A DNA stretch of 64,000 nucleotides from Planctomycetota bacterium (GCA_016712285.1 JADJRK010000001.1:2914001-2978000); one strand, 5' to 3'. Numbered from the stretch's first letter, positions 16,023 through 25,221 are shown. Program-made: numbers and translations. Notes: generated by a model from the sequence alone, not told the origin.

Positions 16023-18101
16023 GTGGAACAAGACTTGAGAGAATCCTTGCAGCAGGCCCGTCGCTTATCAGCGCGCGGCGACTTCGCTGAAGCCCGACGG
16101 GAACTTGATTCCGCGGCCCGCGAAGCCGAGCCGGACGTGCGGGCGTCGCTGCATCGCCAGTCCCTGACCCTTGAAGTTCTTGAGAGCATAGACCTCGTGC
16201 GCCGCTTGCTGCGCGAGGGCGACGCCGCAGGGGCCGCGCGGGCCAGCGGCACGATCCTGAACGCCCTGAACCGGGATGAGTATGCCCGCCTGGGCGTGGT
16301 CGGGGCGGCTTTGTCGCTGCTTGGCCGGGCAGGCGACCTTGCCCGTCGACTGGAAAGTGGCGACGGCGGCGGACGCACCAGCGAAGAGGTCGGTGCCTTC
16401 GTCCAGCATTTGGGCCGCGAGCTCACTGCCCTTGAGCGCGAAACCGTCAGCCGCAACCTTGAGGCAGCGCTTGACCCTGCGCATTCGCAGGCGACCTCTA
16501 CGCTCGGTGATCTGCTCAACCGCAAACCCTGGCGCTCAAGCCTGAGCCGCCCGGTGGAAGCCGTGCCCGAAGCCAGCCGCAGCGCCGCCAACGTGCCCGT
16601 CATGCGCGCCGGAGGCGATGAGTCGCCGGTCATCGGGCGCATCCTGATTGAGCAGGAACAACGCGAGCGTGTCAGCGCCGCGCCGCAAACCGCCACAGGC
16701 AGCGCGCGGCCCATGGACCCGTTTGAACTCGTCAGTCGCGCCGCACTGGAGAACTGGCACATCGTGCTGGCCTCGGCCCTGCTGTTCGGCGTCATCGGTT
16801 ATCTGACCATGGTCGGGACACCGGACCGCTACGCGAGCACGGCGCTGCTGCAGAAGACGCCGCAGAGCAACCTCAGGGCACCGATCACGAACCGGCCGCA
16901 AACCTACGTGCCGCCGTTACCGCCGAAAACGATTCTGCAGCTGGTGAAACTGCCGACATTCCAAGAGCGCGTTTCCAGCCGCCTGCAGAACAGCGGGTGG
17001 GCGCCGGGTGAAACGCCGGCCGAAAATGAACTCAAGAAGTACTCCGTCTCTGCCGAGACGATCGCGTTTGCCCTGGATGTGGCAGTCGAAGACACGGGCG
17101 CGCAGACATTCATGATTTCGTTCAAGGCAACCCACGATAACCCCGAGTGGGCGCAGGCTATTGCCGGCAGCGCCGCCGAGGAATTCCGCGTGGTTTACTA
17201 CGAACACATCACCCGCGAAGCCATTGCCAACCTCACGGACTACGAGGCGCGCCGCGAGCAGGTGAAGCTGCGCATCGAAACCATCCGCAAGTCGCGCCTC
17301 GACGAGTTCAAGACCAGCGAGGCCGAAGGGCTCGGGGCCACGCTTGAGCAACGCATCAACAACCTGCTGGCCAGGGTCGGCACATCTCGCAGCGACCTCG
17401 AAACCAGCCGCATCACGCTAAAAGCCGCGCGCCAGGAGCTTGACTCGCAAATCCAGATCAGTGAGCGCATCCCTGAGTACGAACAGCCGGCTGCCGACGC
17501 CCGCATCAGCGAGCGCGTGAAAAACCTGACCGACCTTGAGCGCGAACTGCGCGAACTGAACCGCAAGGCAGAAACCTACGGGCCAGAGCACCCGGCCCGC
17601 AAGCGCATCACACAGCTTGAGGACGACATCACGCTGCTGCGCGCCGAGATCAAAGAGCTTGAAGAGGCGCAACGCGCACCCGGGCAGGAATTGCCCCTGA
17701 ACCGCGACCGCGCGGCCGCCGAAGACCGCGTGGTAAAGGCGCGCTACAACGTCACGCTGAACGAAGACACGGTCGCGCGTCTCGAATCCCTGATCCCGCG
17801 TCTTGAAGCCGAGCTGGAGGGCCTTCGCGAGAGCTACCTGCAGAGCGAAAGCCTGCGCCGCGAAGAGTCCGACCTGCTCGCGCAGCAAGCGCGCAACGAT
17901 GTGGTGATTGAAGAAATCGGCGCGATCAAAGGCTCGGCGGACCGTGAGCTGGCGCTGGTTTCGCCCGCAAGCAAGTCAGTCAAAGTACAGAAGGATGTGC
18001 TGGTCGGCATTGCCGTCGGCATCATTCTTGGACTGGTGGTCGGCATCGGCGTTGCGATCGGCTTGCTGCGGCGCCGGCAATTGAGACGGGTGACGGCATG
18101 A
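16023..18101 (+). CDS. Wzz/GNVR-type polysaccharide co-polymerase with N-terminal extension
   Basis: GTG start, 692 residues. Residues 1-230 form an unusual soluble helical N-terminal region (SLQQARRLSARGDFAEARRE) that looks TPR-like. A Wzz-like inner-membrane topology follows: membrane segment at about 245-265 (WHIVLASALLFGVIGYL), a large periplasmic domain with long coiled coils (about 380-640) and a second membrane segment at about 659-682 (VLVGIAVGIILGLVVGIGVA). No tyrosine-kinase domain follows the second helix, so it is a chain-length regulator without Wzc kinase. It overlaps the Wza-like gene by four bases. Confidence 0.82.
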   Translation: MEQDLRESLQQARRLSARGDFAEARRELDSAAREAEPDVRASLHRQSLTLEVLESIDLVRRLLREGDAAGAARASGTILNALNRDEYARLGVVGAALSLLGRAGDLARRLESGDGGGRTSEEVGAFVQHLGRELTALERETVSRNLEAALDPAHSQATSTLGDLLNRKPWRSSLSRPVEAVPEASRSAANVPVMRAGGDESPVIGRILIEQEQRERVSAAPQTATGSARPMDPFELVSRAALENWHIVLASALLFGVIGYLTMVGTPDRYASTALLQKTPQSNLRAPITNRPQTYVPPLPPKTILQLVKLPTFQERVSSRLQNSGWAPGETPAENELKKYSVSAETIAFALDVAVEDTGAQTFMISFKATHDNPEWAQAIAGSAAEEFRVVYYEHITREAIANLTDYEARREQVKLRIETIRKSRLDEFKTSEAEGLGATLEQRINNLLARVGTSRSDLETSRITLKAARQELDSQIQISERIPEYEQPAADARISERVKNLTDLERELRELNRKAETYGPEHPARKRITQLEDDITLLRAEIKELEEAQRAPGQELPLNRDRAAAEDRVVKARYNVTLNEDTVARLESLIPRLEAELEGLRESYLQSESLRREESDLLAQQARNDVVIEEIGAIKGSADRELALVSPASKSVKVQKDVLVGIAVGIILGLVVGIGVAIGLLRRRQLRRVTA

Positions 18102-18856
18102 AACGGCTGGGGTTCATTGCATGCGTTGTGTTTGCGCTTTGGGGCTGTGCCGGCCCCGAGAACGCCATTGACGTAACCACGCTGCAGGAATTGCCGCCGG
18201 ACAACTACGTCTATCGGATCAACCCGGGCGACATCGTGCGCGTCGAGATTGCCGAGGACAAAGACTACAACTTCGCGGCGACCGTGCTGCCCGACGGCAG
18301 CGCAACCTTTCGCTGGGCCGGGCACCTTGACCTGATGGGGCTGACGCTGACCGAGACGCGCGACCTGGTCAAGGAGAAGCTTGAGCCCTGGTACGCATCG
18401 CCCACCATGACTGTCTACCTTGAACGCACGGGCGGGCCCGACCCGATCGTATTCCTCGGCAACTTCGGCGGCGGCACCACCAGCGCGCTCGGCGCCCAGA
18501 AGAACACCGGCGGCACCATTCCGTACCGCAAGGGCATGGGCGTGATCGAAGCCGTCGCCATTGCCGGCGGCGCCGGTGAGCCTGACATCGACGTGGCCCC
18601 GTACCTCTACATCGTGCGAAACATCAAGTCGATCAAGGGCCGGCAGGTGTACCGCTACGACCTGGCCGAGGCTGTGCGCGGCGGCTCGCCGGACTTGCCG
18701 CTGCACCCCGGCGACGTGCTTTTCCTTGACCAGTCGTGGCTGCAAGACCTTGAGCGTGCACTGGGTATCACACTGCGCATTGTGGGTGGCGCGACGAATG
18801 CCCTGGGCACCGCGCTTCTGGTCGATGCGGTTGCCGACGGCGCCTTTGCGGACTGA
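18098..18856 (+). CDS. Wza-like polysaccharide export lipoprotein (SLBB/Poly_export)
   Basis: This 252-residue protein has a lipoprotein signal with Cys17 (FALWGC). The Poly_export domain begins at YRINPGDIVRVEI and runs through VLPDGSATFRWAGHLDLMGL and KEKLEPWYASPTMTVYLER. A SLBB-like segment follows (GVIEAVAIAGGAGEPDIDVA, then LHPGDVLFLDQSW), and a hydrophobic C-terminal helix may sit in the outer membrane. The family forms the outer-membrane channel for exopolysaccharide. Its ATG lies inside the stop of the Wzz-like gene, consistent with a tight export operon. Confidence 0.9.
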   Translation: MKRLGFIACVVFALWGCAGPENAIDVTTLQELPPDNYVYRINPGDIVRVEIAEDKDYNFAATVLPDGSATFRWAGHLDLMGLTLTETRDLVKEKLEPWYASPTMTVYLERTGGPDPIVFLGNFGGGTTSALGAQKNTGGTIPYRKGMGVIEAVAIAGGAGEPDIDVAPYLYIVRNIKSIKGRQVYRYDLAEAVRGGSPDLPLHPGDVLFLDQSWLQDLERALGITLRIVGGATNALGTALLVDAVADGAFAD

Positions 18857-18857
18857 G

Positions 18858-19787
18858 ATGAGAATCCTGGTAACCGGCGGTGCGGGCTTCATCGGCAGTC
18901 ACCTGTGCGCGGCGCTGCTTCAAGAAAAGAACTACGTCGTCTGTCTCGACAACCTCAGTACCGGGCGCATCGACAACCTGGCGCCCCTGATCGGCAACCC
19001 GCAATTTGAGTTCATCCAGCACGACCTGATTCAGCCCTACGTCACCGAGGCCGACCGCGTCTATCACCTCGCGTGCCCGGCCAGCCCCGTGGCCTACCGC
19101 AGCAACCCCGTGCGCACGGTCAAGACTAACGTGCTCGGCACCATGAACATGCTGGGCCTGGCGCGGCGCACCGGCGCCCGCATTCTGCTGGCTGGCACCA
19201 GCGAAGTGTACGGCGACCCCAAGGTGCACCCGCAGCCCGAGAGTTACCTGGGCAACGTCAACCAGCTCGGCCCCCGCGCCTGCTACGACGAGGGCAAACG
19301 CATCGCCGAGACCCTGATGATGGAGTACCACCGCGAACACAAGGTGGACATCCGCATCGCCCGCATTTTCAACACCTACGGCCCGCGCATGCAGGGCGAT
19401 GATGGCCGCGTCGTCAGCAACTTCATCCTCAAGGCGCTGGGCAACAAGCCGCCTGAACTCTATGGCGACGGCACCCAAAGCCGCAGCTTCTGCTACATCG
19501 ACGACATGGTGGCCGGCTTGCGCAGCCTGATGGAGTACACGGGACCGCTGCGCCACGAGCCGTTTAATCTTGGCAATCCACACGAAGTCACGGTGCGCGA
19601 GCTGGCGGCCCGAATCACGGCCCTGGCCGGCGCGACCTCGCAACCCGTCTTCAAGCCGGCACAGCAGGATGACCCGGCGCGGCGCTGCCCCGACATCTCG
19701 CGCGCGTACAAGGAACTTGCCTTCGAGCCCCGCATCGGCCTGGACGAGGGCCTGCGCCGCACGATCGAGTGGTTCAGGACGCATTGA
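18858..19787 (+). CDS. UDP-glucuronate decarboxylase (UDP-xylose synthase-type SDR)
   Basis: This 309-residue extended SDR carries the NAD-binding motif TGGAGFIGSHL at residues 5-15. Features of UDP-glucuronate decarboxylase are visible: YHLACPASPVAYRSNPVRTV, TSEVYGDPKVHPQPESYLGN, and GPRACYDEGKRIAE with the catalytic Tyr-x3-Lys, plus RIFNTYGPRM. It should convert UDP-glucuronate to UDP-xylose in the cytoplasm and supply sugar for the exopolysaccharide. A longer frame starts upstream inside the Wza-like gene, but the ATG at 18858 directly begins the Rossmann strand. It begins one base after the preceding stop. Confidence 0.92.
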   Translation: MRILVTGGAGFIGSHLCAALLQEKNYVVCLDNLSTGRIDNLAPLIGNPQFEFIQHDLIQPYVTEADRVYHLACPASPVAYRSNPVRTVKTNVLGTMNMLGLARRTGARILLAGTSEVYGDPKVHPQPESYLGNVNQLGPRACYDEGKRIAETLMMEYHREHKVDIRIARIFNTYGPRMQGDDGRVVSNFILKALGNKPPELYGDGTQSRSFCYIDDMVAGLRSLMEYTGPLRHEPFNLGNPHEVTVRELAARITALAGATSQPVFKPAQQDDPARRCPDISRAYKELAFEPRIGLDEGLRRTIEWFRTH

Positions 19788-20029
19788 TGGCGGTTTACAT
19801 CTACATCTGGAAATCAAGCGAGGACGAACAGTTCGTGCACTACTCGTTCAGTCCCGAAGATGGCGTGGTCGGCGTCATGCGCATCGCGCGCGCGACCGGC
19901 AACATGGACCTGCTGCAACCCTGCCCCGGCGACGACACCTTCACGTACTATCAGTGTGCCTGCAAAGCCGTCTGGAACGGCTGGTCGGTCAAGAAGCTGC
20001 CCGAAACCACGCAGTACATCTACGGGTAG
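19787..20029 (+). CDS. Small hypothetical protein (80 aa)
   Basis: The ATG at 19787 overlaps the TGA of the decarboxylase gene (TGATG), so the small protein is translationally coupled to the exopolysaccharide operon. It is soluble and rich in aromatic residues (AVYIYIWKSSEDEQFVHYSF, YYQCACKAVWNGWSVKKLPE), with three Cys and no membrane segment. The family is not recognised. Its place as the last gene of the operon suggests a modest role linked to polysaccharide production (inference). Confidence 0.65.
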   Translation: MAVYIYIWKSSEDEQFVHYSFSPEDGVVGVMRIARATGNMDLLQPCPGDDTFTYYQCACKAVWNGWSVKKLPETTQYIYG

Positions 20030-20059
20030 ACCGTTGCCAGCCTTTGAGACCGGTCCAGA

Positions 20060-21706
20060 ATGCTGGACATGATCTCGGCAGAGATAGCCTATCTGTTCCG
20101 GCATGCCGCCTTGCGCGATGCCGCCTACCAGTTGCAGCTGCCATCGAAGCGCGCCGCGCTGCACCACCTCGCGCTCGACATTCTGGAGTCCACACTGTCG
20201 CAAGCCGACCGCGCCACCGCAGCGGACGAGCTGGCACGGCATGCCCGCCTCGCCACGCTGGGTTCATTGAACGAAGCCGAGAAGGCTGCGTTGTTTCTGC
20301 GCGAAGCAGCGTTTCTGCGTGAAGCAATTGAGTACGCCTTGGCCGGCTTCCATCACGAAAAGGTGGAACAGCTTGCCCTGGAACTTTCGGTCCACGCGGC
20401 GCTCAGTGAGGCCGAGCGCTGCCGCTTCCTGCTGACGGCGGCCGATGCCGCCCGGGCTTCAGGTCACATCGCCACTGCCGAAGACTGCGCGCGGAAGGCC
20501 CTTGCATCTGCGCAGCAGTCTGGTGACGCGGACACCCAGGGTGACGCCCTGGTTTCACAGGCACTGAGCCTGATGCACACCGGCCGAAACGGACAAGCCG
20601 AGCAGGCGTTTTCCGCCGCGCTGGATTGCTACCGGGCGGCAGGAAGCGAAGCCTCCGAGCGCAAGACCATGGGCAATCTTGGAAACCTGTACCTGCTTAC
20701 GGCGCGGCTTCAGTTGGCCGAGACAACGATCAGCCGCGTGCTCGAGATGTCACGGGCCGCCGGTGACCACGCCAGCGAAGCGGCCGCGCTTGCCAACCTG
20801 GGCGGCGTCATGAAAGAGCGGGCGCTGTTTGCAGAAAGTGAGCGGCTGTATCGGCAGGCCCTGGCAATCTACATCGAACTCGGAACGATTCGGCAGCGGG
20901 GAGTGATTTACGCCAATCTCGCCAATTGCCTCAATGCAGTCGGCCGCGCCGATGAAGCGGAAGGCATGTACATGGCGGCGCTTGCACTGAACCGCGAAAC
21001 CGGCAACCGCCGAAGCGAGGGCCTTGTATTGGGTAACCTCGGAGAATTTTACCGGCAGCAGGGTCGCCGAGATGACGCACGCCGCGTGCAGTCACTGTCA
21101 CTGGAGATCAGTCGCGAGTACCAGAACCTTCGCTCAGCGGCCTATGCCCTGGCGAACATGGCGGTCCTTGACGAGCAGGACGGTCGTTTCGAATCCGCGC
21201 TGGCCTTGTACGACGAAGCCCTGAGGTGCGCAGACGCGGCCGGCAGTATCCCACTGAAACGTCAGGTGATCACACATCGAGGCACACTGCAGTTGTTGCG
21301 CGGCGAGCGGGCCGGGGCCGAGCACGCGCTAAACGGCCTGCGCGCACTCGACGAGAGCCTGACCGAGCACGCGTCCGGCGTGGGTCGTCCCCTGCTGGTG
21401 CGCTGGCTGCTGGATCAAGCCACGCACGATGCCGCGGCCCTCAAGCCTGCGCTGCAGGAACTGGAACACCTGAAACAAGCCACAGACCGCGGCGCGGACG
21501 AACAGGCCAAAGGAACCCTTGAGAGGATTCAAGAAGTGGCCAAGGCTGTGCTGCAAGGCTCGCCGCTGGTGTTTCGTGGCCATGTGGCAACCGGGAACCA
21601 GCTCACCGCCCCGTTGGCCAGAAGCCTGCTTGGCGATGTGCACGCAGGGCAGCTTGCGCCGGCAGTCGTGGCCGCATTGCAGAGTCTCGCGCAGGGCAGC
21701 CCGTAG
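20060..21706 (+). CDS. TPR protein with N-terminal FRHALLRDAAY module (copy 1 of 7)
   Basis: 548 residues, no signal peptide. The N terminus AEIAYLFRHAALRDAAYQLQ, followed by KRAALHHLALDILE and an ELARHARLA segment at about residues 58-66, matches the segment that joins NTPase and TPRs in STAND-type ATPases and class III cyclases. No Walker A or B motif is present. From about residue 120, TPR units of roughly 40 residues follow; the clearest (residues 195-390) have the form GNLGxLYxxxGRxxxAExxxxxALxxxRExGxRxxE. This is expected to be a protein-interaction scaffold. It starts 30 bases after the exopolysaccharide operon. Related copies lie at 33979-35652 and 46993-53796. Confidence 0.82.
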   Translation: MLDMISAEIAYLFRHAALRDAAYQLQLPSKRAALHHLALDILESTLSQADRATAADELARHARLATLGSLNEAEKAALFLREAAFLREAIEYALAGFHHEKVEQLALELSVHAALSEAERCRFLLTAADAARASGHIATAEDCARKALASAQQSGDADTQGDALVSQALSLMHTGRNGQAEQAFSAALDCYRAAGSEASERKTMGNLGNLYLLTARLQLAETTISRVLEMSRAAGDHASEAAALANLGGVMKERALFAESERLYRQALAIYIELGTIRQRGVIYANLANCLNAVGRADEAEGMYMAALALNRETGNRRSEGLVLGNLGEFYRQQGRRDDARRVQSLSLEISREYQNLRSAAYALANMAVLDEQDGRFESALALYDEALRCADAAGSIPLKRQVITHRGTLQLLRGERAGAEHALNGLRALDESLTEHASGVGRPLLVRWLLDQATHDAAALKPALQELEHLKQATDRGADEQAKGTLERIQEVAKAVLQGSPLVFRGHVATGNQLTAPLARSLLGDVHAGQLAPAVVAALQSLAQGSP

Positions 21707-21791
21707 CTGGCGCGGGGACAGGGCTGGTATCCTGTCGCCGGAATGCGAGATCGCGTGTAGGGGTCTTTCCAACCTGGGGGATAGCGCTGCC

Positions 21792-22232
21792 ATGACAACG
21801 CAACGATTCACGTTTGTGTTCGTTCTGCTCCTGACTGTCGCGGCTTGCGGCGGCGGAAACTCACCGCTTGGTGCAGGCAGCAGTCCGGACTACAGCACAC
21901 CCGAGGCCACGATGCGGTCGCTGATCGCGGCCAAGATAAGCCATGATGCTGAAGCCGCCGCCGAGTGTTGGGTGGCATCAGAGCGCGAAGCCAAACTGGA
22001 ATCGTACCGCACAACGTATTCGGTTACCGGCTCATCAGGAAACCCCGGCCTGAAGTTTGAGAGGGTTGAGAACAAGCTGGGGTACACACTCGGGGTCTAC
22101 AGCGTTCCGAGCACAGCCGGGCGGGTCAATCAAAAGTCCTTGGCGCTGGTCAACGAAAATGGCCAGTGGAAGTGCAGCGAAGCCCAGTGGCAGAAATTCT
22201 GGAAGGCGCTGCTACAGGAGGAAAAGCGCTAG
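21792..22232 (+). CDS. Small lipoprotein, NTF2/DUF4878-like
   Basis: The frame is open further upstream, but the ATG at 21792 begins a clear lipoprotein signal (FVFVLLLTVAAC, Cys19), giving 146 residues. After a Gly/Ser linker comes YSTPEATMRSLIAAKISHDA, then a strand-rich part ending LALVNENGQWKCSEAQWQKF. This pattern, a helix with small-residue start followed by strands and GQWK, resembles DUF4878/NTF2-like lipoproteins. The role is unknown. It lies 85 bases after the TPR gene. Confidence 0.65.
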   Translation: MTTQRFTFVFVLLLTVAACGGGNSPLGAGSSPDYSTPEATMRSLIAAKISHDAEAAAECWVASEREAKLESYRTTYSVTGSSGNPGLKFERVENKLGYTLGVYSVPSTAGRVNQKSLALVNENGQWKCSEAQWQKFWKALLQEEKR

Positions 22233-22261
22233 GCACCGACCAGAGGCCAAGATGTGCACGC

Positions 22262-22319
22262 GTCCGCCTTCGCCAGGGGTTCGGCGGACACGCAATTCGC
22301 CCGCGCTGAGCGGGCGAAT
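22262..22319. repeat. Two inverted repeats upstream of tRNA-Lys 3' end
   Basis: GTCCGCC (22262-22268) pairs with GGCGGAC (22283-22289). A perfect 10-bp stem, 22295-22304 with 22310-22319 (ATTCGCCCGC and complement), encloses a GCTGA loop. Neither has a T tract. They lie between convergent transcription units (the lipoprotein gene and the minus-strand tRNA), where a bidirectional terminator would be expected, so they may serve as one. Confidence 0.5.
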
Positions 22320-22323
22320 GGCA

Positions 22324-22399
22324 TGGTGGATCGGCCGGGACTCGAACCCGGAACCCACGGCTTAAAAGGCCGCTACTCTACCAATTGAGCTACCGATCC
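22324..22399 (-). tRNA. tRNA-Lys (anticodon TTT)
   Basis: Read on the minus strand, the 76-nt gene has a 7-bp acceptor stem GGATCGG/CCGATCC, discriminator A and an encoded CCA end. The D arm is TAGCTCAATTGGTAGAG. The anticodon loop CTTTTAA gives anticodon TTT, and the T loop is the usual GGTTCGAGTCC. It decodes AAA/AAG. It stands between two plus-strand protein genes. Confidence 0.96.
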
Positions 22400-22426
22400 A
22401 CTGTGCACCCGGCGCTTCCGGGCGCG

Positions 22427-22432
22427 AGTGTA
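22427..22432 (-). promoter_or_regulatory. Possible -10 element of tRNA-Lys
   Basis: TACACT on the minus strand lies 27 bases before the mature 5' end of the tRNA, a plausible place for a -10 box with a short leader. No good -35 box is seen at standard spacing, so this is tentative. Confidence 0.3.
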
Positions 22433-22541
22433 GTTCTGCGCCCTTGCGGGGCCAGACCCCGAAGTCGCTTCTGTTGAACGGGCAGCGGTTGCGCTTTTGG
22501 CTGCCATGAATTTACCATATGCCCGGTCGGGGAGTCCCATC

Positions 22542-23072
22542 ATGGATGTTTCACGCTTCTGGGCTTTGATCGACGAAGCCCGCGAGCTCGCAGAAGGCAG
22601 CGACGCAACTGAGCGCGCGGCCAGCCAGGCCGAGCATCTCACGCAATTGCTGAAACAACGCAGCGCCGCCGAAATTGAAACCTTCGAGCGCCGCTTCCAT
22701 GAGCTCATGAACCAGAGCTACCGCTGGGACCTGTGGGGCGCCGCCTACGTGATCCACGGCGGCTGCAGCGACGACGCGTTCGACTACTTTCGCGCGTGGC
22801 TGATCGGGCAAGGCCGCGAAGTCTTTGAGCGCGCGCTCAAAGAACCCGAAAGCCTGCTGGAACTGGCCAGGCAAGAGCCCGACCCCACCAGCGTTGAACT
22901 CGAAGCCGAGCCCCTGATGTACGCCGCAGCAGACGCCTACATCGCGCGCACCGCAGAAGACCTCGACGTGCCGCTGCCGCAGCGCCCCGACGAACCCCGG
23001 GGCAAGGCATGGGAAGAGAACGAGCTGCCCAAATTGTTCCCGAAGCTTTGGGCACACTTCGAAGGCGCGTGA
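22542..23072 (+). CDS. DUF4240 domain protein
   Basis: The likely start is the ATG at 22542 (MDVSRFWALIDEAREL), giving 176 residues; the 15 upstream in-frame codons look non-coding. The body matches DUF4240 throughout: FERRFHELMNQSYRWDLWGA, YVIHGGCSDDAFDYFRAWLI, GQGREVFERAL, and the end ELPKLFPKLWAHF. It is cytoplasmic with no known activity; some members sit near toxin-immunity loci. It is convergent with the DUF2330 cluster with no gap. Confidence 0.85.
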   Translation: MDVSRFWALIDEARELAEGSDATERAASQAEHLTQLLKQRSAAEIETFERRFHELMNQSYRWDLWGAAYVIHGGCSDDAFDYFRAWLIGQGREVFERALKEPESLLELARQEPDPTSVELEAEPLMYAAADAYIARTAEDLDVPLPQRPDEPRGKAWEENELPKLFPKLWAHFEGA

Positions 23073-24179
23073 TCAGTCGGTCTTTGGCGTTTCGCCTTCG
23101 GGCTTGACCTCGTCGGGTTTGGCGTCCGGCTTGACCTCGTCCTTGGGCTTGGCCGCGATGTTCTTCTCGAACTCGAAGTACAGGTCTTCCTGCAGCAGCC
23201 CCAGGTCGAGGCCATCTTCCGCGTCGAGGTCTTTGCCCATAAAGCGATAGCAGTATACGGCGCCCTTGCGCAGTTCTTTCAAGCCTTCGACGGGGTCGGC
23301 CAGCTTGCGCACGCTTTCGGGCAGATTCACGAAGCCGGTTTCGCGGTTCTTCTGGAACATCTCTTCGTCGTGCTGCTCAGCTGTCACGAGCCCGAAGCGT
23401 TTGCTCTTGGTCAGGTCCACGGCTTCTCGGGTGATCAGCCACAACTCCAGGTCGAACTCGCCTCGTTTGTCGTTGATCTTGAGCGGGTAGACGGGCTTGG
23501 GAGTCTTGAAGCTGATTTGCAGTGGCTTTGCGCTGCCGTCGGCGGGCAGGTCGGCCTCGGACTTCCACTTGATCGCTAGCCAGTAGTAATTCTCAAGCAG
23601 GTAGAAGCGCAGGATGCGTTCGTCCACTTCGCCGAATTCGTTGTCCTTGAGCCATGCTGCCAGCTCCTGGCCCCCCAACTCGCCCTGGGCCTTGATCGGC
23701 TGGATCGTGTAGGCGCCCGCGGTGACGGCCTCGAGAAACTCGACCGAGTCGCCTTCGTCATCATCGGCGAAGACCACGGGACCAAGAGTTCTTTCGTCGC
23801 TGTCATCCTCGGGCAGGCGCGGGCCGACGGCTGTGAACTTTTGCAGGTCGTCGAACAGTGTCGCCTCAGCTTCCGCGTAACTGTCGGGCAGCGCGGGCAG
23901 CGGCACGAGCCAGGCAAACGACTTCAGGCCTTTCACGACGCCATCGTCCGTGACTTCGGCGCGCTCAAGTTTCTCCGTGTTCACGCGATAGCCGGGCTGG
24001 ATGACCAGCTCTTGCCGGCCGTTGTCGAAAAACACCAGACCACGCTGGGCGCCTGAATCGATCGGGGCCATGAAGCCCTTGGGCGGGTGGATGCACGCGT
24101 TTGCCGTGCGCGGCGCGCCAAACCAGACGACGGCGGCCAGGGCGGCCGCCGTCAGTATGCAGTAGTTGAGTGTGCGCAT
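23073..24179 (-). CDS. DUF2330 family exported protein (paralog 3)
   Basis: The ATG at 24179 has GGAGC upstream on the minus strand and opens a signal peptide (LNYCILTAAALAAVVWFGAP), giving 368 residues. The mature start ACIHPPKGF contains the early Cys typical of the family. The DUF2330 core follows: LVFFDNGRQELVIQPGYRV, FAWLVPLPALPDSY, LAAWLKDNEFGE, YYWLAIKWKSEADLP and KPVYPLKIND. This copy is the most divergent of three and ends in a Lys/Pro/Glu repeat tail (KPDEVKPDAKPDEVKPEGE). Secreted; function unknown. Confidence 0.8.
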   Translation of the reverse strand: MRTLNYCILTAAALAAVVWFGAPRTANACIHPPKGFMAPIDSGAQRGLVFFDNGRQELVIQPGYRVNTEKLERAEVTDDGVVKGLKSFAWLVPLPALPDSYAEAEATLFDDLQKFTAVGPRLPEDDSDERTLGPVVFADDDEGDSVEFLEAVTAGAYTIQPIKAQGELGGQELAAWLKDNEFGEVDERILRFYLLENYYWLAIKWKSEADLPADGSAKPLQISFKTPKPVYPLKINDKRGEFDLELWLITREAVDLTKSKRFGLVTAEQHDEEMFQKNRETGFVNLPESVRKLADPVEGLKELRKGAVYCYRFMGKDLDAEDGLDLGLLQEDLYFEFEKNIAAKPKDEVKPDAKPDEVKPEGETPKTD

Positions 24180-24192
24180 GGCTTGCTCCGTT

Positions 24193-25221
24193 TCAGTCCA
24201 CTGGCTTGGCGTCTGCGGCCGGCTTGAACTCGAAGGACAGGTCGCCATCCCACTTGGAGAGGTCGATCTTGTCATTGATGCCCGGCGCAAAGAACCGGTA
24301 GCAGTATAATTTGCCTTCTTTCATCTGCTTGAGTGCTTCTGCGTCGGCGCTGACTTTGCTGATTTCCTTGGGCAGATTGGCGAAAGTGGTTTCGCGGTTC
24401 GCCTGCGCCATCATGGGGTCGCGCTGTTCGACCGTCCTGAGGCCGAATGCTTTGCTCTTGTCTGTGTCCACTTCCTTGCGCGTGATCAACCACAGCTCTA
24501 GGTCGAATGCACCGGCGCCCTCGTGAATGCGCACCGGGTAGACAGGCTTGTCGGTCTTGAAGCCAATCTGCAGCGGCTTGATTTCGCCGTTCGCGGGCAG
24601 GCCCTTGGGGTTGTGCAGCTTGACCGCCAGCCAGTAGTACTCTTTGTCGGTGTACCAGCGCACGAGGTCATCCTTGGGCTCGCCAAATCCGTTGTCCTTG
24701 AGCCAGCCCTTGAGCTCCTGCACGCCCAGTTCGCCGTGGGCCTTGATGGGCTGGATCTTGTAGTCGCCGACGACAACTTCTTCGTGAAACTCGGCGCCCT
24801 TGGCGCCTGCCCCGCCGCGCTTACCGCGCCAGGTGTTGGTGTCGTCGTGCTTGGAGTCCTCGGGCGAGTTGTCGTAGGCCTTGGTGAACTCTTCAAGCTG
24901 CGCAAAGACCTTCGCGTCTACCTCTTTGTAGTTGTCCGGCAGGTTCGGTGTCGGGATCAGCCACGCCACCGTGGTGAAGCCGGCAATGGCATCGTCGGCC
25001 CCTTTCATGCCCTCGGTATCGAGCTTGTAGCCCGGGCGAATCACCATTTCCTGGCGGCCATCGGCAAAGAAGATCAGCCCCTTCTGGGCATCGGCCTTGA
25101 TGGGAATCTTGAATTCGCGTGGCGGGTGCAGGCAGGCGTCAGCGGGCAATGCCCCGACAACGAAGACGGATGCTGCAAGGGCTGCCGCAGCGGACATCAG
25201 AACGATTACAGGCTTGCGCAT
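24193..25221 (-). CDS. DUF2330 family exported protein (paralog 2)
   Basis: 342 residues with a signal peptide (VIVLMSAAAALAASVFVVGA) cleaved before DACLHPP. The core is very close to the next gene upstream: REFKIPIKADAQKGLIFF, PGYKLDTEGMK, VAWLIPTPNLPDNYKE, KGWLKDNGFGEP, YYWLAVKLHNPKGLPANGE and PLQIGFKTDKPVYPVRI. It differs from that paralog by a Lys/Gly-rich insertion (WRGKRGGAGAKGAEFHEE) near residue 130. GGAG precedes the start. It lies 13 bases before paralog 3 and 21 bases after paralog 1, forming an operon of duplicated genes. Confidence 0.82.
   Translation of the reverse strand: MRKPVIVLMSAAAALAASVFVVGALPADACLHPPREFKIPIKADAQKGLIFFADGRQEMVIRPGYKLDTEGMKGADDAIAGFTTVAWLIPTPNLPDNYKEVDAKVFAQLEEFTKAYDNSPEDSKHDDTNTWRGKRGGAGAKGAEFHEEVVVGDYKIQPIKAHGELGVQELKGWLKDNGFGEPKDDLVRWYTDKEYYWLAVKLHNPKGLPANGEIKPLQIGFKTDKPVYPVRIHEGAGAFDLELWLITRKEVDTDKSKAFGLRTVEQRDPMMAQANRETTFANLPKEISKVSADAEALKQMKEGKLYCYRFFAPGINDKIDLSKWDGDLSFEFKPAADAKPVD

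Noticed and set aside
22262..22289. Short inverted repeat considered as an integration site next to tRNA-Lys
   Set aside because: No integrase, no direct repeat of the tRNA 3' end and no composition change was seen nearby.
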